Of a DNA stretch of 64,000 bases, positions 1 through 10,499 are shown in pieces. This DNA is from Oenanthe sinensis (lineage: Eukaryota > Streptophyta > Magnoliopsida > Apiales > Apiaceae): NCBI GenBank assembly GCA_028671895.1, contig CM053810.1, forward strand, positions 34,513,501 through 34,577,500, written 5' to 3'. Made by a program: the position numbers and the translations under genes. Within the stretch, counting starts at the first letter, position 1, and the number at the start of each line of letters is the position of its first letter. Under the pieces are notes generated by a model, which was given only the letters and a program-made list of their open reading frames with translations, was not told where the DNA came from and did not search any database.

Positions 1-206
1 ACCCACAAAGCTCTAAAGTACAACGTTTTGGAATGTTGTACAAATATTCCTTACACCATGACTCAGAACTTTTTAGATCTATGAACTTTTCAAGAAGAAA
101 CAAATAAAAGCTTTCGGCACAAACTTCAAAAAAAAATTGGATCTGGGATTTTCAAGAACCAACTCAAACAACACTGTAGGATCTCTGTTAGATGTGTTTA
201 ACAGTG

Positions 207-218
207 GCTCTGATACCA
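207..218 (-). other. Primer-binding site of element K
   Basis: The minus strand reads TGGTATCAGAGC, the standard initiator Met tRNA complement of plant Ty1/copia elements, 2 nt from the LTR terminus at 221. Confidence 0.85.
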
Positions 219-530
219 ATTGTTAGGTCCAAAGTGTTGTAGAGAGGGGGGTGAATACAGCTTTTTAAAAGTAATGAGAGAATATACAAATATGCAGGTA
301 ATAAATGATGACACAGAATTTTAAGAATATATCTTTATATTCATTGAGGGATTTGCTACAACATTCATAAAAGCATCATGATCAGTTGAACAATAAATAC
401 AGCAATTAAAGCTTGATTCAACTGATCCTCTCTCTCACTATTGTTTTACAGTAAATGCTCTCTCTTGAAATATATCGTAGAAATACAGAGATGGATAAAA
501 ATCAAATACAAATGAAAACAAAGTGTTGCT

Positions 531-536
531 TTTATA
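531..536 (-). promoter_or_regulatory. TATA box of element K LTR
   Basis: Minus-strand ACATTATAAAAGC, about 310 bp before the 3' end of the LTR and downstream of the 22-bp minisatellite. Position and spacing fit an LTR promoter. Confidence 0.6.
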
Positions 537-674
537 ATGTCATGTAGTCTTGATCTTGTCCTTTTTGTGTACGTGGCCCAATCAGGACTCGACAACAAAA
601 AGTACTTTCCCAACCACTTTGGATCAACCGTTCACAATAAGCCACTTGTCCCTTGAACATTAAATGCTACATAT

Positions 675-890
675 CGACCCGCATCTCGATCTCGGCCTGG
701 ACCCATCTCGATCTCGATTTTGGTCGACAATCTCGATCTCGATCTGTGAAAATCTCGATCTCGATCTATGAGAATCTCGATCTCGATCTGTGAGAATCTC
801 GATCTCGATCTCGATCTGACGTGGATCGAGATTTGCCTTGCAATGTTTTTCTTCAATTATCAATCTCGATCCGCATCTCGATCTGCTGTG
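675..890. repeat. 22-bp minisatellite in U3 of element K
   Basis: Four head-to-tail copies of a 22-bp unit (core ATCTCGATCTCGATCTGTGA) start at 729, 751, 773 and 795. Shorter partial CTCGAT blocks flank them on both sides out to 675 and 890. On the element's sense (minus) strand the array lies 140-360 bp upstream of the TATA box, where U3 enhancers sit. The Arg/Ser/Asp-rich ORFs that cross it are products of the repeat and not genes. Confidence 0.9.
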
Positions 891-1458
891 GATCGACATT
901 TGCCTTAGCAAATATGCACTCATCCAATGTTGACTTTCTTTAGTGACTAATTGTGGATTAACCTTTATGAGCAAGTTTCCCTAACTTCTTCAATTTCTTT
1001 TCCTTACTCAATTCAAATGAGATCTTCTATTACTGACATGAACTTGCCTCGAATGTCCTGACACTTGATGCAATGGTCTGGTTCATAAGTGACTAGTCTT
1101 GTAGGGGTTCTTGCTTCTGAATGTCAGTTCTCATTTGTTGATTAACCTTTACATTATCCAGTTGTTGAGATACATTACATGAAATCACTTTGGTCTTCTT
1201 GATACTTCTTTGACATTAATTTGATTCTCCATTATATAAGTTAGGGCATGAGCAATACTGAGATTGAACTTCTTCTCAATTAGGCATTCTTGATTAACCA
1301 AATTAGTTACTTGTAGTTACCAAGTATCATTACCATTTCTTCAGTTGATTGATTCCATGTGCTTCTTCAGTTTCCCTTGTTTTGCTGTTGTTTTATCTTT
1401 TACCTAGTTGAGTTACATAGTAATTAAGTGTTACAAGTTAGTACACCTATGCCTTTCA

Positions 1459-1900
1459 GAACTAGATGATACAAGAGATAAAGTTAAGAAACTAATTCTA
1501 AAAAACAAAGCATTAACTGATAAGAATGATGTTTTAAAATTGTTGAAATCCATAAATGACAACTGACTGAGGATTTAGCTTTTCAGGTGAATAGAGTCAG
1601 TTGTTATGTTAAAGTTGAAACTTATCTCAAAAATCAAATAGTGGAAAAATAGAAGAATTTTACAGCCTATAAGAATTCCTCTTACATTGTAAAAGACCTA
1701 ATTGACCAACAAGATCTAAAACAAAATGTTGGAATAGGTTTTGAGTACAATCAATCTGTAGGAAAGGCAAGCAACATCACTCCAGTCAGAAAAAGTGTTG
1801 AAGAAAGGGGTATTCCACATGTTGTTAAGGACACACCTAAACTAATCGAAGGTCACCACGTGTCCAAAGGAATGAAAAAACATGTAGAAGAAAAAGTCTT
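1459..1900 (+). pseudogene. Element J: gag coiled-coil fragment, broken
   Basis: The plus strand encodes a Lys/Glu/Leu-rich stretch (ELDDTRDKVKKLILKNKAL and on to VEEKVF). It resembles the coiled-coil to C-terminal part of Sirevirus Gag in element I (60100-60540), including a shared GxGFxYxxS-like segment. At least one frameshift (near 1562) and several stops break it. Both gag ends and all of pol are missing, and the fragment runs straight into the U3 of LTR J. This points to a large internal deletion rather than a complete insertion. Confidence 0.55.
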
Positions 1901-2433
1901 CTTATGTGTTATTTAAAAGCCTTACCGAGAGCTAATTTTGAAATATCTTACCGAGCAATTCAAGAAAAGTCTTACCGAATTATTTCTTTAAGACTATTTA
2001 AAAGTCTTACCGAAAATTCATATCAAAAAGGTCTTGTTAGATTTTTTAATAAGTTTTATTCAAAAGTCTTGATAGCTTCCACCTCTATAAATATGAGGCC
2101 AAGGGCGTCATTATTTTCGTAGTTGAAAACATTCAAATTCAGTAATTTGTCTGCATTCTAATATTTACAGACTTTCTGTGCTGCTTTGAAATATAATTTT
2201 TAAACAAGAACAATTCATGTCAAAATCGTTCTAGAAGACTTTATTAGTTATATACACTTTCATCATATTAATTTTGTAATACTTTTCAAGTTTAAAATCA
2301 TATCTTCCACTTGAATAGTATTTCATTAAAACTAATATTTCGTGATTAATTAAAATAATATTTTAAATCTAAAATTTCACAATTAAATATAGATATTGTA
2401 TTCAACCCCCTTTTACAATATCAGGGACCAACA
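1896..2433 (+). mobile_element. Element J: LTR fragment related to D LTR
   Basis: This shares with the D LTR (20640-21374) a CTTACCGA/CATACCGA motif array, the TATA segment CACCTCTATAAATATGAGG, the ACTTTCTGTGCT stretch, and the end TTCAACCCCC...GGGACC(C)AACA. The true 5' end of U3 is absent. The 3' end at 2433 abuts minus-strand RT sequence of element A. Confidence 0.8.
2086..2094 (+). promoter_or_regulatory. TATA box of LTR J
   Basis: TATAAATAT inside CACCTCTATAAATATGAGG, identical in context to the D LTR boxes at 20956 and 32175. It lies downstream of four CTTACCGA motifs (about 1918-2015). Confidence 0.7.
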
Positions 2434-2970
2434 AACCAGGAGGTTGTTCAACATACACCTCCTCCTCAATTTCAACATTTAGAAATGCACTTTTAACATC
2501 CATTTGGTATACTTTGAACTTTTTGTGAGCAGTATAAGCTAGAAAGATTCTGATTGCTTCAAGTCTGACTACAGGTGCAAAGGTTTCATCATAGTAAATA
2601 CCTTTCTGTTGAGAGTAGCCTTTAGTAACTAGCCTTGTTTTGTTCCTTGTTATGATCCCATCAGAGTTTGTCTTGTTCCCGAACACCCATTTTGTGACAA
2701 CTATGGATCTGTTCTTTGGTCTTGGAACAAGAGTCCAAACGTTATTTTTTTCAAACTCACTTATATCCTCTTGCATTGTAGTAACTCAGTATGCATCCTT
2801 AAGAGCCTCTTCAACTTTCTATTGCTCTGTTTAAGATAAGAAACTATGATAGAGACATTGATTCTGAGTTGCTTTCCTTGTTTGAACTCCACTGTCTAGA
2901 TCACCAATTATCAAGTTAGGTGTATGATTTTTGATCCATCTCCTTTGATGAAGAAGATTTCTTGAACTAG
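2434..2970 (-). pseudogene. Element A reverse transcriptase, N-terminal part
   Basis: The frame from 2776 carries the copia RT sequence FEKNNVWTLVPRPKN, then KWVFGNK, TRLVTKGYSQ, DETFAPV and YQMDVKSAFLN, and it reaches VYVEQPPG. There it stops matching RT, because the frame runs into the end of LTR J at 2433. The catalytic YVDD block and the whole thumb are absent. Linker codons upstream (to ~2970) contain stops. It would have copied element RNA in cytoplasmic particles and is now non-functional. Confidence 0.9.
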
Positions 2971-3340
2971 ATGCTCCCCCATGATATGTTCCATCATAGT
3001 ATGATTCCTCGGTGAATGCTTATCCTCCCCCTGAAATTGTGCTTACTTCAGAATTTGATTGATCAGAGTTTGACCTCTCAGAGTTTATCTCCGTCAGAGA
3101 TTGGTCAGACTCTGAGATTTCAATGATTGAGGTTGGTTCTGCAATTTTAGTAGAATATTGATGTTGCTCCCCCTCAACATGTGTAGAATCTTCAATTACT
3201 ATTTCCTTTTCATCAGAGTTTGGAGAGTCAGAGTTTGAATCATCAGAGTCTGTTTCTTCTTGACCTTTGAGAAGTTCATTTTCAAAACTCAGAGATTACT
3301 GATCTTCATCATCATGTAATCCTGTTACCTTTGTTTCATC
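2970..3340 (-). other. Element A acidic integrase-RT linker
   Basis: Minus-strand coding remnant rich in Ser, Asp and Glu, with repeated SDQS/SDSPNSDEK-like stretches. It joins integrase to RT, as in copia Pol. The recurring TCAGAGTTTG words on the plus strand are codon repetition in this low-complexity linker. Stops break it near 3020 and 3298. Confidence 0.6.
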
Positions 3341-4596
3341 AAAAGAAACATTTATAGATTCCATGACTACCTTGGTTCTCATATTAAACACTTTGAATGT
3401 CTTTGAAGAAGTTTTGGAGGTTGTGGAATAACCAACAAAAATGATTTCATCTGCTTTGAGTTCAAACTTTTTCAACTGCTCAGGATGTGTTTTAAGAATA
3501 AAACACTTGCTTCCAAATATGTGAAAGTATTTTACATTTGTTTTCTTCCCTTCATCATTTCATATAGAGTCACTTCATGCTTATTTATGCATGCAGTATT
3601 CACAGCTTCTGCCCAGAAGTAAGTAGAAAGTTTTGCCTCTTCCAACATAGTCCTTGCAGCTTCAATAAGAGTTCTGTTCTTTCTCTCAACCACACCATTT
3701 TGTTGAGGTGTTATAGGTGTAGAGAATCGTTGATTAATTCCTTTGCTTGAACAAAAATCTCCCATTGCATAGTTTTCAGACTCTATTCCATTGTCACTCA
3801 TTAGAATCTTTACCTTGAGGGTTGATCCATTCTCAATCATAGTAATATTATCAAAAATGTTTTCAGTTCTTTCATCCTTCTTATGTAAGAAATACATCCA
3901 AGTGAATCTTGTGTAATCATCCACTATCACCGGAGTATATTTCTTCTTCCCAATAGACATTATTTTGACAGGACCAAACATATCAAGATGGAATAGATGA
4001 AAAGGTTCTTTAATAGAATTTTCAGTCTTCCTCTTGAAAGATGTCTTCTTTTGTTTTACCTTTTGACATGAGTCACATAGTCCATCAGGATGAAATTGAA
4101 CTTTTAGAAGACCTCTCACAAGATCCTTCATGACCAACTCATTTATGTTTCCAAAGTTCAAATGAAACATCTTTTTATGCAAATTCCAGCTTTCCAAAGA
4201 TGAAGCTTTTTGAAGTAAGCATGTTAATGAACCATTAGAGTTTGCCTCCAAACTAGCTTCAAATAGATTATTATGTCTGTAACCAATCAACACCACCTTG
4301 CCAGTCTTTTTGCTTTTAACTTCATATTTTTTTTCATGAAATTTTACAGAATAATCTATGTCTTTCATTTGACTCACACTTAGAAAATTGGGCTTGAGTC
4401 CTTCAACTAGAGCTACATTTTCAATGATAACATTTCTAATCATAATATTGTCATTTCTCAGTGTTCTTCCTATGTTTCCATCTCCATAAGATGCTGTTGG
4501 GCTAGCCTTCTCCTCAAACTCTGAAAGTAGGGATTTGTTTCTAGTCATGTGTGCAGAACATCCACTATCAATTATTAAGATGTTTTTCTTGTTTCC
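3340..4596 (-). pseudogene. Element A protease and integrase (Pol N-terminal half)
   Basis: An unusually intact stretch of about 350 codons (4596-3532). In order it holds the aspartic protease active site IIDSGCSAHMT, a GAG-pre-integrase zinc region ending CDSCQKVKQ, and the integrase core with LDMFGP (first Asp), MSDNG (second Asp) and NGVVERKNRT (Glu). A stop follows TLYEMMKGRKQM. The downstream frame (3520-3340) continues as the typical integrase C-terminal segment ending in ESINVSFD. It opens at a GCAG directly after the gag stop, without an obvious ATG. Protease matures Gag-Pol; integrase inserts the cDNA. Confidence 0.9.
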
Positions 4597-4616
4597 CTGC
4601 AATCAATTAATGCAAC

Positions 4617-6901
4617 TTAATTAGAGTTTTTGAGGACCCAAACTATTTTGGATCCTTTTCTTTTAACATTGTTCACTTTTGCAGCATAAACAACTTAATC
4701 AAAGTTTAAGTTAACAGAGTTTGCATTCTCAGATTTTGTTCTTCTTCTATCAGCTTTTATAACATAGTTTTGTTTGGCAACATAATTAGAAGAAACATGA
4801 GTTTTATTCAAATGAGGCAAAAGTTCATTGTAGTTGAAATATAGACTATGATATTCTTTACATGTGTAAATAGAATGCCATAAACTATCACAGTGAAAAC
4901 AAGGATTTTGTGGTCTATATCTAGTCTGTTTCTATCTCCTGATCTAAGTCTTTCAGGTTCTTTTTTTTATTCTGCCTGCAGTCAATAGCAAGATGATTAG
5001 AATTTCCACATGTGAAACAGGGTTTTCTAGGAGCATCAGGTATATTCTTATAATCATTCTCCTTAGAAATTCCTACTTTCCCATTTCTATTCCTCTTGAC
5101 CTTTTTAGGCTTATTCCTGTTAGTGACAGACTTCAGTTTTTCCTTGAGCTGTTTTTGGAAAAGTAACCCAACATTGACTGGTTTATTCTCAGACACACTA
5201 CTTTATTTATTTTTATCATTTTTAGAACACTTATCAGAGATGTCTTTTTCAATACTAGCTCTAACAAAGTTAACAGGTTTGCTCAATTTTTCTTTTACTC
5301 CTGTGTGTGTCTTATCATTCTTTTTGCTAGCACTTTTCTCATTATCAGACTCATAACCTAAATTAGAAGTCCAATTTTTATCAGAAAGAATTTCTTGGAC
5401 TTCCTTATCAAAGTTTGTCCAAACTCTGAAAGTCTCTTTTCCTTTAGTTATCTCAACCTTTAAGTAAGTAAGATGTATTTCTAGATGAGTTTTCATGTGA
5501 ATAGCATTCTCACAGTCTTTCTTAGTGCTAAGCATGTGAAGAAGTTCAAATTCAAGAAAGTCAGTTTTAGCAGACAACATTTGAATTTCAGACTTTAATC
5601 TCTCATTTTCAAGAGACTGTGTTTTAAAACTAAGATGCAAGGTTCGAATAAAAGACTTTGACTCATGAATATTTTTAGTGTCTATATTGAAAATAGAATT
5701 TGGTACCTTATCAGAGTTTGTAATGGGAGCAATACCATGAGAGCATAGCTTATTTCCTCTTCAGAGTGTAAGGAGTCCATCCAATCTTTCTTGAAAGTTA
5801 TGAGTGTTTTTCAAGACTTCTTGCTTCTGCACTCAGTGGCAAAGTATCCCATCTTGTTGTACTTGTAACACTTCACCTTTGATTTGTCAAATGTTTTTGA
5901 TTTCCCATCTCTGTCTTATCTTTTTATGAACCTATCTTTATTCTCAAAATCTCCAAACTTCTTTTGAAAGTTTCCTTGTTTCCTGAAATTCCTGTATTTC
6001 ATCTTTTTGAAACCTTTGACCAGCATGGCAACCATTTCCATGATGTCAGAATCTGTGGATTCACCTTCAGAATATGAGTCAAAGTTTGCTTCAGTCTCTG
6101 AATCACTACTTTCCTTCACCAACACAGCTTTTCCTTTTCCCTTTGACATAGTAGGGACTTGTTCCTTGGCCTTCACAATCTCTGTCTCAACATTTAAGGC
6201 AACTAATTTTCCTTTCCACTTTTTCTGTTCTTTCTTTGCTGCACCTCCAAGTCATGAGTTTTTAGCTTCCCATACACTTCATCTAGAGACATGTCCTCCA
6301 GATCTGCTCTATATCTTATCAGGGATATCTGTAAATCCCACTCTTCAGGTAGAGCCCTTAAGAACTTGGTGTTTGAATCCTCATTGACATACACCTTGTC
6401 AACTAAATCTAGATCATTTAATAGAGTAAGAAATATGTCATATGTATCAGTAGGAGACTCATTTTGTTAAGCCTCAAAGTATTCATATTCTTGAATAAAA
6501 ACAGATCTCCTGTTCTTTTTGATCTCATGGGTTCCTTGACATTGAACCTCTAGAGCATCACAGATTTCTTTTGCAGTCTTGCAAGCAATTACCCTATTTG
6601 ACATTTCAGAGTCAAGACTATTGTGCAAAATATTCCTTACCTTTGTATCCCTGAGAACTTCAATTTTCTCCTCATTAGTCCACTCGTTTTTATCCTTCAG
6701 AGTGTAGTACTCAAGAACTTGTCTTCCTTCAACTATAGTTGATGAAACTAATTTGGTTGGTAGATATTGACCTTCATTGATCCTGTCTAGATAGTCAGGA
6801 TCTGTGGCTTCCAAGAACATCATCATCTTTACCCACCATGTAGGGTCTTCAGCCTTCTTCGAGATTGGAATCCTTATACTTTCATACTTGTTTCCAGACA
6901 T
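4617..6901 (-). pseudogene. Element A gag (long Sirevirus-type capsid/nucleocapsid), interrupted
   Basis: The start is taken at 6901 (MSGNKYESIRIP), 36 nt past the PBS. Next comes the copia capsid-like domain (WWVKMMMFLEATDPDYLDRI; later ALEVQCQGTHEIKKNRRSVF). Then come FLRALPEEWDLQI, an acidic hinge, a first CCHC knuckle near 5830-5870 reading CYKYNKMGYFATEC (second Cys and the His lost), a coiled coil (5640-5203), and a second, intact knuckle CFTCGNSNHLAIDC (about 5035-4990). It ends KIVWVLKNSN at a TAA (4619-4617). Stops fall near 6470, 6200, 5915 and 5200. Gag forms the virus-like particle and binds element RNA. Confidence 0.85.
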
Positions 6902-6936
6902 TGTTTTTAAGAACTTTTGGGTTAAAGTAACCTCCT

Positions 6937-6948
6937 GCTTTGATACCA
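6937..6948 (-). other. Primer-binding site of element A
   Basis: The minus strand reads TGGTATCAAAGC, one mismatch from the initiator Met tRNA complement, 2 nt inside the LTR edge at 6951. Confidence 0.85.
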
Positions 6949-6950
6949 AT

Positions 6951-7461
6951 TGTTACCCAGTAATTACTATTATAGAAAGGGGGTTGAATACAATAGTAAC
7001 AAAAAATTGACTAAAGACACAAGTATGTAAAAGAAAATAATGTTTGTATTAATCCCTAGTAAATCTTAATACAAACTATCTCAAGAAAAATAAAGTTCTT
7101 AAGAGCTGTTAGGTTATGAGAATAGTGTAAACTTGAAAGGTACATCAATGTAAACCTAAACCTCTATTTATATATTACACAACTACCTATCTAATTACAT
7201 AAAAAATAATGATCAATAAATACAGATATACAATTTCCATCATTACCTTCCTGAAAGATAGCTTCCAGAAAAACGCATTCGACTTTTACTCCAACACTTC
7301 CTTCTTTTACTCTAATCAACTCCTGATTTGTCAAACAGTGACTATCAGACACTGATTAGCATAAACTCTGTCTGTTAGTAAACTCTGATTGAGTAAACTC
7401 TGATAACATCAGATAAATTCTGTTAGTAATCTCTGATAGCATCAGTTCTTCATATCTAACA
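6951..7461 (-). mobile_element. Element A 5' LTR (511 bp)
   Basis: Minus-strand termini are TGTTAGATATG...CTGGGTAACA, with TGTTA/TAACA inverted ends. It contains a TATA box (minus-strand TATATAAATAGAGG, 7161-7176) and, upstream of it, about five copies of a (T)AAACTCTGAT word (7366-7455). The right edge abuts the last RNase H codons of element B. Confidence 0.85.
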
Positions 7462-7474
7462 TAAGATTTAAACA

Positions 7475-8040
7475 TTCAACATCCCAAGTTGACTAACTAG
7501 CCTAAAGAAGGTAACTTCATCAAGGGGTTTAGTGAAAATGTCTGCAATTTTCTATTCCATGGGTACAAAATGTAACTCCACAATACCATTCATGAAATGC
7601 TCCCAAATGAAATGATATTTGACATCGATGTGGCACTTGTGCTGTCACAGATTGTTTGAGATTGTTGTGGCACTTGTGTTGTCGCAAAAGGTTAAAATTT
7701 TGTTCAACAACCGTCCATAGTCACAAAGTTGGTTCCTCATCCATAAGATTTGAGCACAACAACTACTAGCTGCAATGTATTTTGCTTTGGTTGTCGAAGT
7801 TTAGACTAAGTGCAACTTCTTGCTATGCAAAGAAACCAATCTTCTACCAAGAAACTAAAAGCTTCCTGATGTACTCTTCTGATTAATCTTACAACCTGTA
7901 AAATCAGAATTTACGTATCCAACAAGGTCAAAACCTTTACCTTTAGGGTACCAAATTCCAAGATTTGGACTTCCCGTAAGATACCTAAAAATTCGTTAGG
8001 GTTAGCCTGAAACCTAGCATATAAGCATGTAGCAAATATA
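7475..8040 (-). pseudogene. Element B RNase H
   Basis: Minus-strand codons spell decayed copia RNase H: STTKAKYIAASSCCAQ, then DNTSAT, then HIDVKYHFI, and the C-terminal ADIFTKPLDEVTFFRLV just before LTR A. Several stops are present. RNase H degrades the RNA strand during cDNA synthesis. Confidence 0.85.
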
Positions 8041-8840
8041 ATATCTAGCCTACTTGTAGTTGTAAAGTAATGTGTATATTATACCTCTATAGCATGTGAT
8101 GTCAACTCTCTTACCAGGTTCATCCTTGTCAAGCTTAGTGGTAGTTTCCATTGGTGTTTTAGTTGAAAATGCATCCTCAAGACCATACTTCTTCAAATGA
8201 TCTCTGATGTACTTGGTCTGGTAAATGAAGATTTCATCTTTTCTTTGAATTACTTGGAGACCAATGAAGTAGTTCAGCTCTCCCATCATGCCCATTTCAT
8301 ACTTACTCTACATTAGCCTAGCAAATCTACTACACAGTTATTCGTTAGTAGAAACAAATATAATATCATCTACATATACTTGGACTAATATCATATCATC
8401 TTTATGTATTTTATGAAATAGATTATTATCTATGAAACCGCTACTAAAACCATTTTCAAGTAAGAATTCAGATAGAGTGTTATACCATGTCCGAGAAGCT
8501 TGTTTGAGGCCACCGATTGCCTTGAAGAGAAAGTGCACAAATTCAGCAAGTTATAGTTCTTCATTCAAGAATGATCTATACCATCTTGTATACTTTATAC
8601 CATCTTTTTTAGAAGAACCCTTAGTAACCAGTCTAGCTTTATTCCTCGTGACAATGTCAACTTCATCCAGTTTATTTCTAAGTACCCTTTTGGTGCCTAT
8701 GTCAGAATTGTTCTTAGGCCTGTGTACCAGCTTCCAAAATTTTGGCCATTCATATTGATTGAGCTCTTCTTACATTTCAATAACCCAATCAGGATCTTTT
8801 AGTGCATCTTCAACTTTCTTTGGTTCAATTTCTAATAGAA
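8040..8840 (-). pseudogene. Element B reverse transcriptase
   Basis: It includes KAIGGLKQASRTWYNTL, the catalytic box VQVYVDDIIF (near 8340-8370) and MGELNYFIGLQV (from 8290). YVDD is intact, but stops and small frameshifts break the domain into pieces at 8538-8338 and 8295-8050. Confidence 0.85.
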
Positions 8841-9181
8841 ATCCAGAGAAATGCATTCATTTTGTGTGGCACTTCTAGTTTGAACTCCAGCATCTGGATC
8901 ACCTAGAATACGTTTATATGGGTGATCTCTATTCTATACCCTGTGTCTAGGCAGATTTTCGCTAGATGATTCTTCTTGATTCTCATTGTGCTAAGTTTTA
9001 CTATAGTTGATCATGCACTTGCTCCCCCTGAGTTGCTGCTGGGTTGAGAATAAGATTATCTAGCAGAAATAATGTATTTTATAGATCTTCCATTATTTCC
9101 ACTACTTACGTCAGAACCACCATCATCATTATTTTCATTAGGTCCTTGGGGTTCTTCAGAAACTTCAGGTTCATCTTCAAC

Positions 9182-10060
9182 TTAATCTGAGCTCATGTTA
9201 TATAACTTCAGAGTTTCAATGTTATATTTTCGGTGAATACTAGAGAGCTTGTTGTCATCTAAAGTTACATTCATGCTTTCAATGACTTTCTTAGGTTCAA
9301 TCACATAAACCTTGTATGCCATATAATTCAATGAATATGCAAAAAGTATGCATTGATGAGCCTTAGCTTTAAACTTACGAAGTTGCTCATCATTTTTCAA
9401 TACAAAGGACTTTGCTCCAAACACATGAAAATATTCCAGTGTTGGTTTATTGTTGGCAATTAACTCATATAGAGTCTTATCATAATATTTACTAATCAGG
9501 GTACGATTCTAATTTTAGCAAGCTGTATTAACTACTTCAGTCCAAAATTATAGAGGTAACTTGGATTCATTCAACATTGTCCTTGCAGCTTCAGCCAAAT
9601 TTCTGTTATTTCTTTCTACTACTTCATTTTGTATAGAGTCATAGCTGTTGAATATTGCCCTGAAATCCCTTTTTAGTGCAAAAGTCATATCATATTGCAT
9701 TTTTAAATTCCATTCCGTTGTCTGACTTTATTTTCTTAATAGGCAAATTAGTTTCTAACTCAATCATCTTTATGTGATCAATTATTATTTTAAGGGCTTC
9801 ATCCTTTAAATTTAGAAACAACATCCATGTGTAGTAGTCATCAACAATCACTAAGGATACCGCTTCCTTGACAAATACATTACATTAACTAGATTAAATA
9901 AAACCACATGAAGTAGTTGTAGTGATTCAGTGATTCTTAACATATTTTCTTCTTTGAGATGCCATCTTTCAATTACCATTTCACATGCCTCCCATAGATC
10001 TTCTTGACAGAATTCCATTTAGGGAAACCTCTCACCAACTGCCTCTTTATCAAAGAGTTC
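9182..10060 (-). pseudogene. Element B integrase, decayed
   Basis: The C-terminal segment is clear (MFGAKSFVLKNDEQLRKF, later VIESMNVTLDDNK, 9424-9182). The core upstream (to ~10060) shows only scattered matches because of stops and frameshifts. Between 8840 and 9182 lies a linker remnant in poor frame, with the plus-strand GCTCCCCCTGAGTTGCTG seen also in C. Confidence 0.7.
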
Positions 10061-10116
10061 ATTGCTTTGAAGTTTAATTATGATAGTTTCTTGTGCCATA
10101 ACCACCTATCCTCGGT

Positions 10117-10482
10117 TTAAGATTTGTTATAGAAACACTTGACGTCACCTTTACTTGCAGAGAATAAATCAGCTACGAAGATATCCCCTTTCTCCCTCCT
10201 TGTAGAGCAAGATTCTCTTCTTTCATTATAACCCTTATCACAGAATTGACTAATGCTCAGGAGATTATGCTTTAAACCTTCAACAAGAGAGATATTTTTA
10301 ATTATGACATTCCCTATTTTCAAATTATCATATCCCGTTGTGAATCCTTTGTTTTCATCTTCAAAGGTCACTATAGGGCCACCTTTCTCAACCAAATATG
10401 ATAGGAGGGCTTTATGAAGTGTCATCTATCTTGAACAACCACTGTCAAGAATCTACATAGCACGTTTGTTCTTTTCTATGCC
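10117..10482 (-). pseudogene. Element B aspartic protease
   Basis: The active site ILDSGCSR is readable at 10455-10430. The preceding Trp codon and a codon just after the site are stops (TGG to TAG pattern). The rest, PIVTFEDENKGFTTGYDNLK and then LVEGLKHNLLSISQFCDKGY, follows to about 10230. The frame opens at GCAG|GG 17 nt after the gag stop. Confidence 0.85.
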
Positions 10483-10499
10483 CTGCAAACACAAGTTGA

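Larger units (their letters stand above)
1..1435 (-). mobile_element. Element K: 5' LTR, primer site and start of leader of a copia retrotransposon
   Basis: Read on the minus strand, an LTR running from about 1435 down to 221 ends in ...AACA. It is followed after 2 nt by a primer-binding site (207-218) that matches the 3' end of plant initiator Met tRNA (TGGTATCAGAGC). Positions 1-206 are then the untranslated leader, and the rest of the element lies left of the window. A TATA box (minus-strand TATAAA, 531-536) divides U3 from R/U5. The outer LTR edge is uncertain: TGTAACAC on the minus strand near 1435 is my best guess. The region from the minisatellite at 675-890 to about 1435 holds no ORF of note. 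Confidence 0.7.
2434..7461 (-). mobile_element. Element A: 5'-complete, 3'-truncated Sirevirus-type copia retrotransposon
   Basis: On the minus strand the order is LTR (7461-6951), PBS (6948-6937), gag (6901-4617), protease-integrase (4596-~3340), an acidic Ser-rich linker, then RT. RT is cut at 2434, where LTR J begins in the opposite orientation. RNase H, the 3' region and the second LTR are missing. The order protease-integrase-RT identifies Ty1/copia. The long gag with two knuckles suggests Sirevirus. Confidence 0.9.

Noticed and set aside
207..218. tRNA genes at the TGGTATCAGAGC sites
   Set aside because: Only the 12-nt primer complement is present at each site; no cloverleaf or anticodon arm surrounds them.
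632..974. Two minus-strand ORFs rich in Arg, Ser, Asp and Ile resembling RS-domain proteins
   Set aside because: They are translations of the 22-bp U3 minisatellite in different frames; no start context or neighbouring exons.
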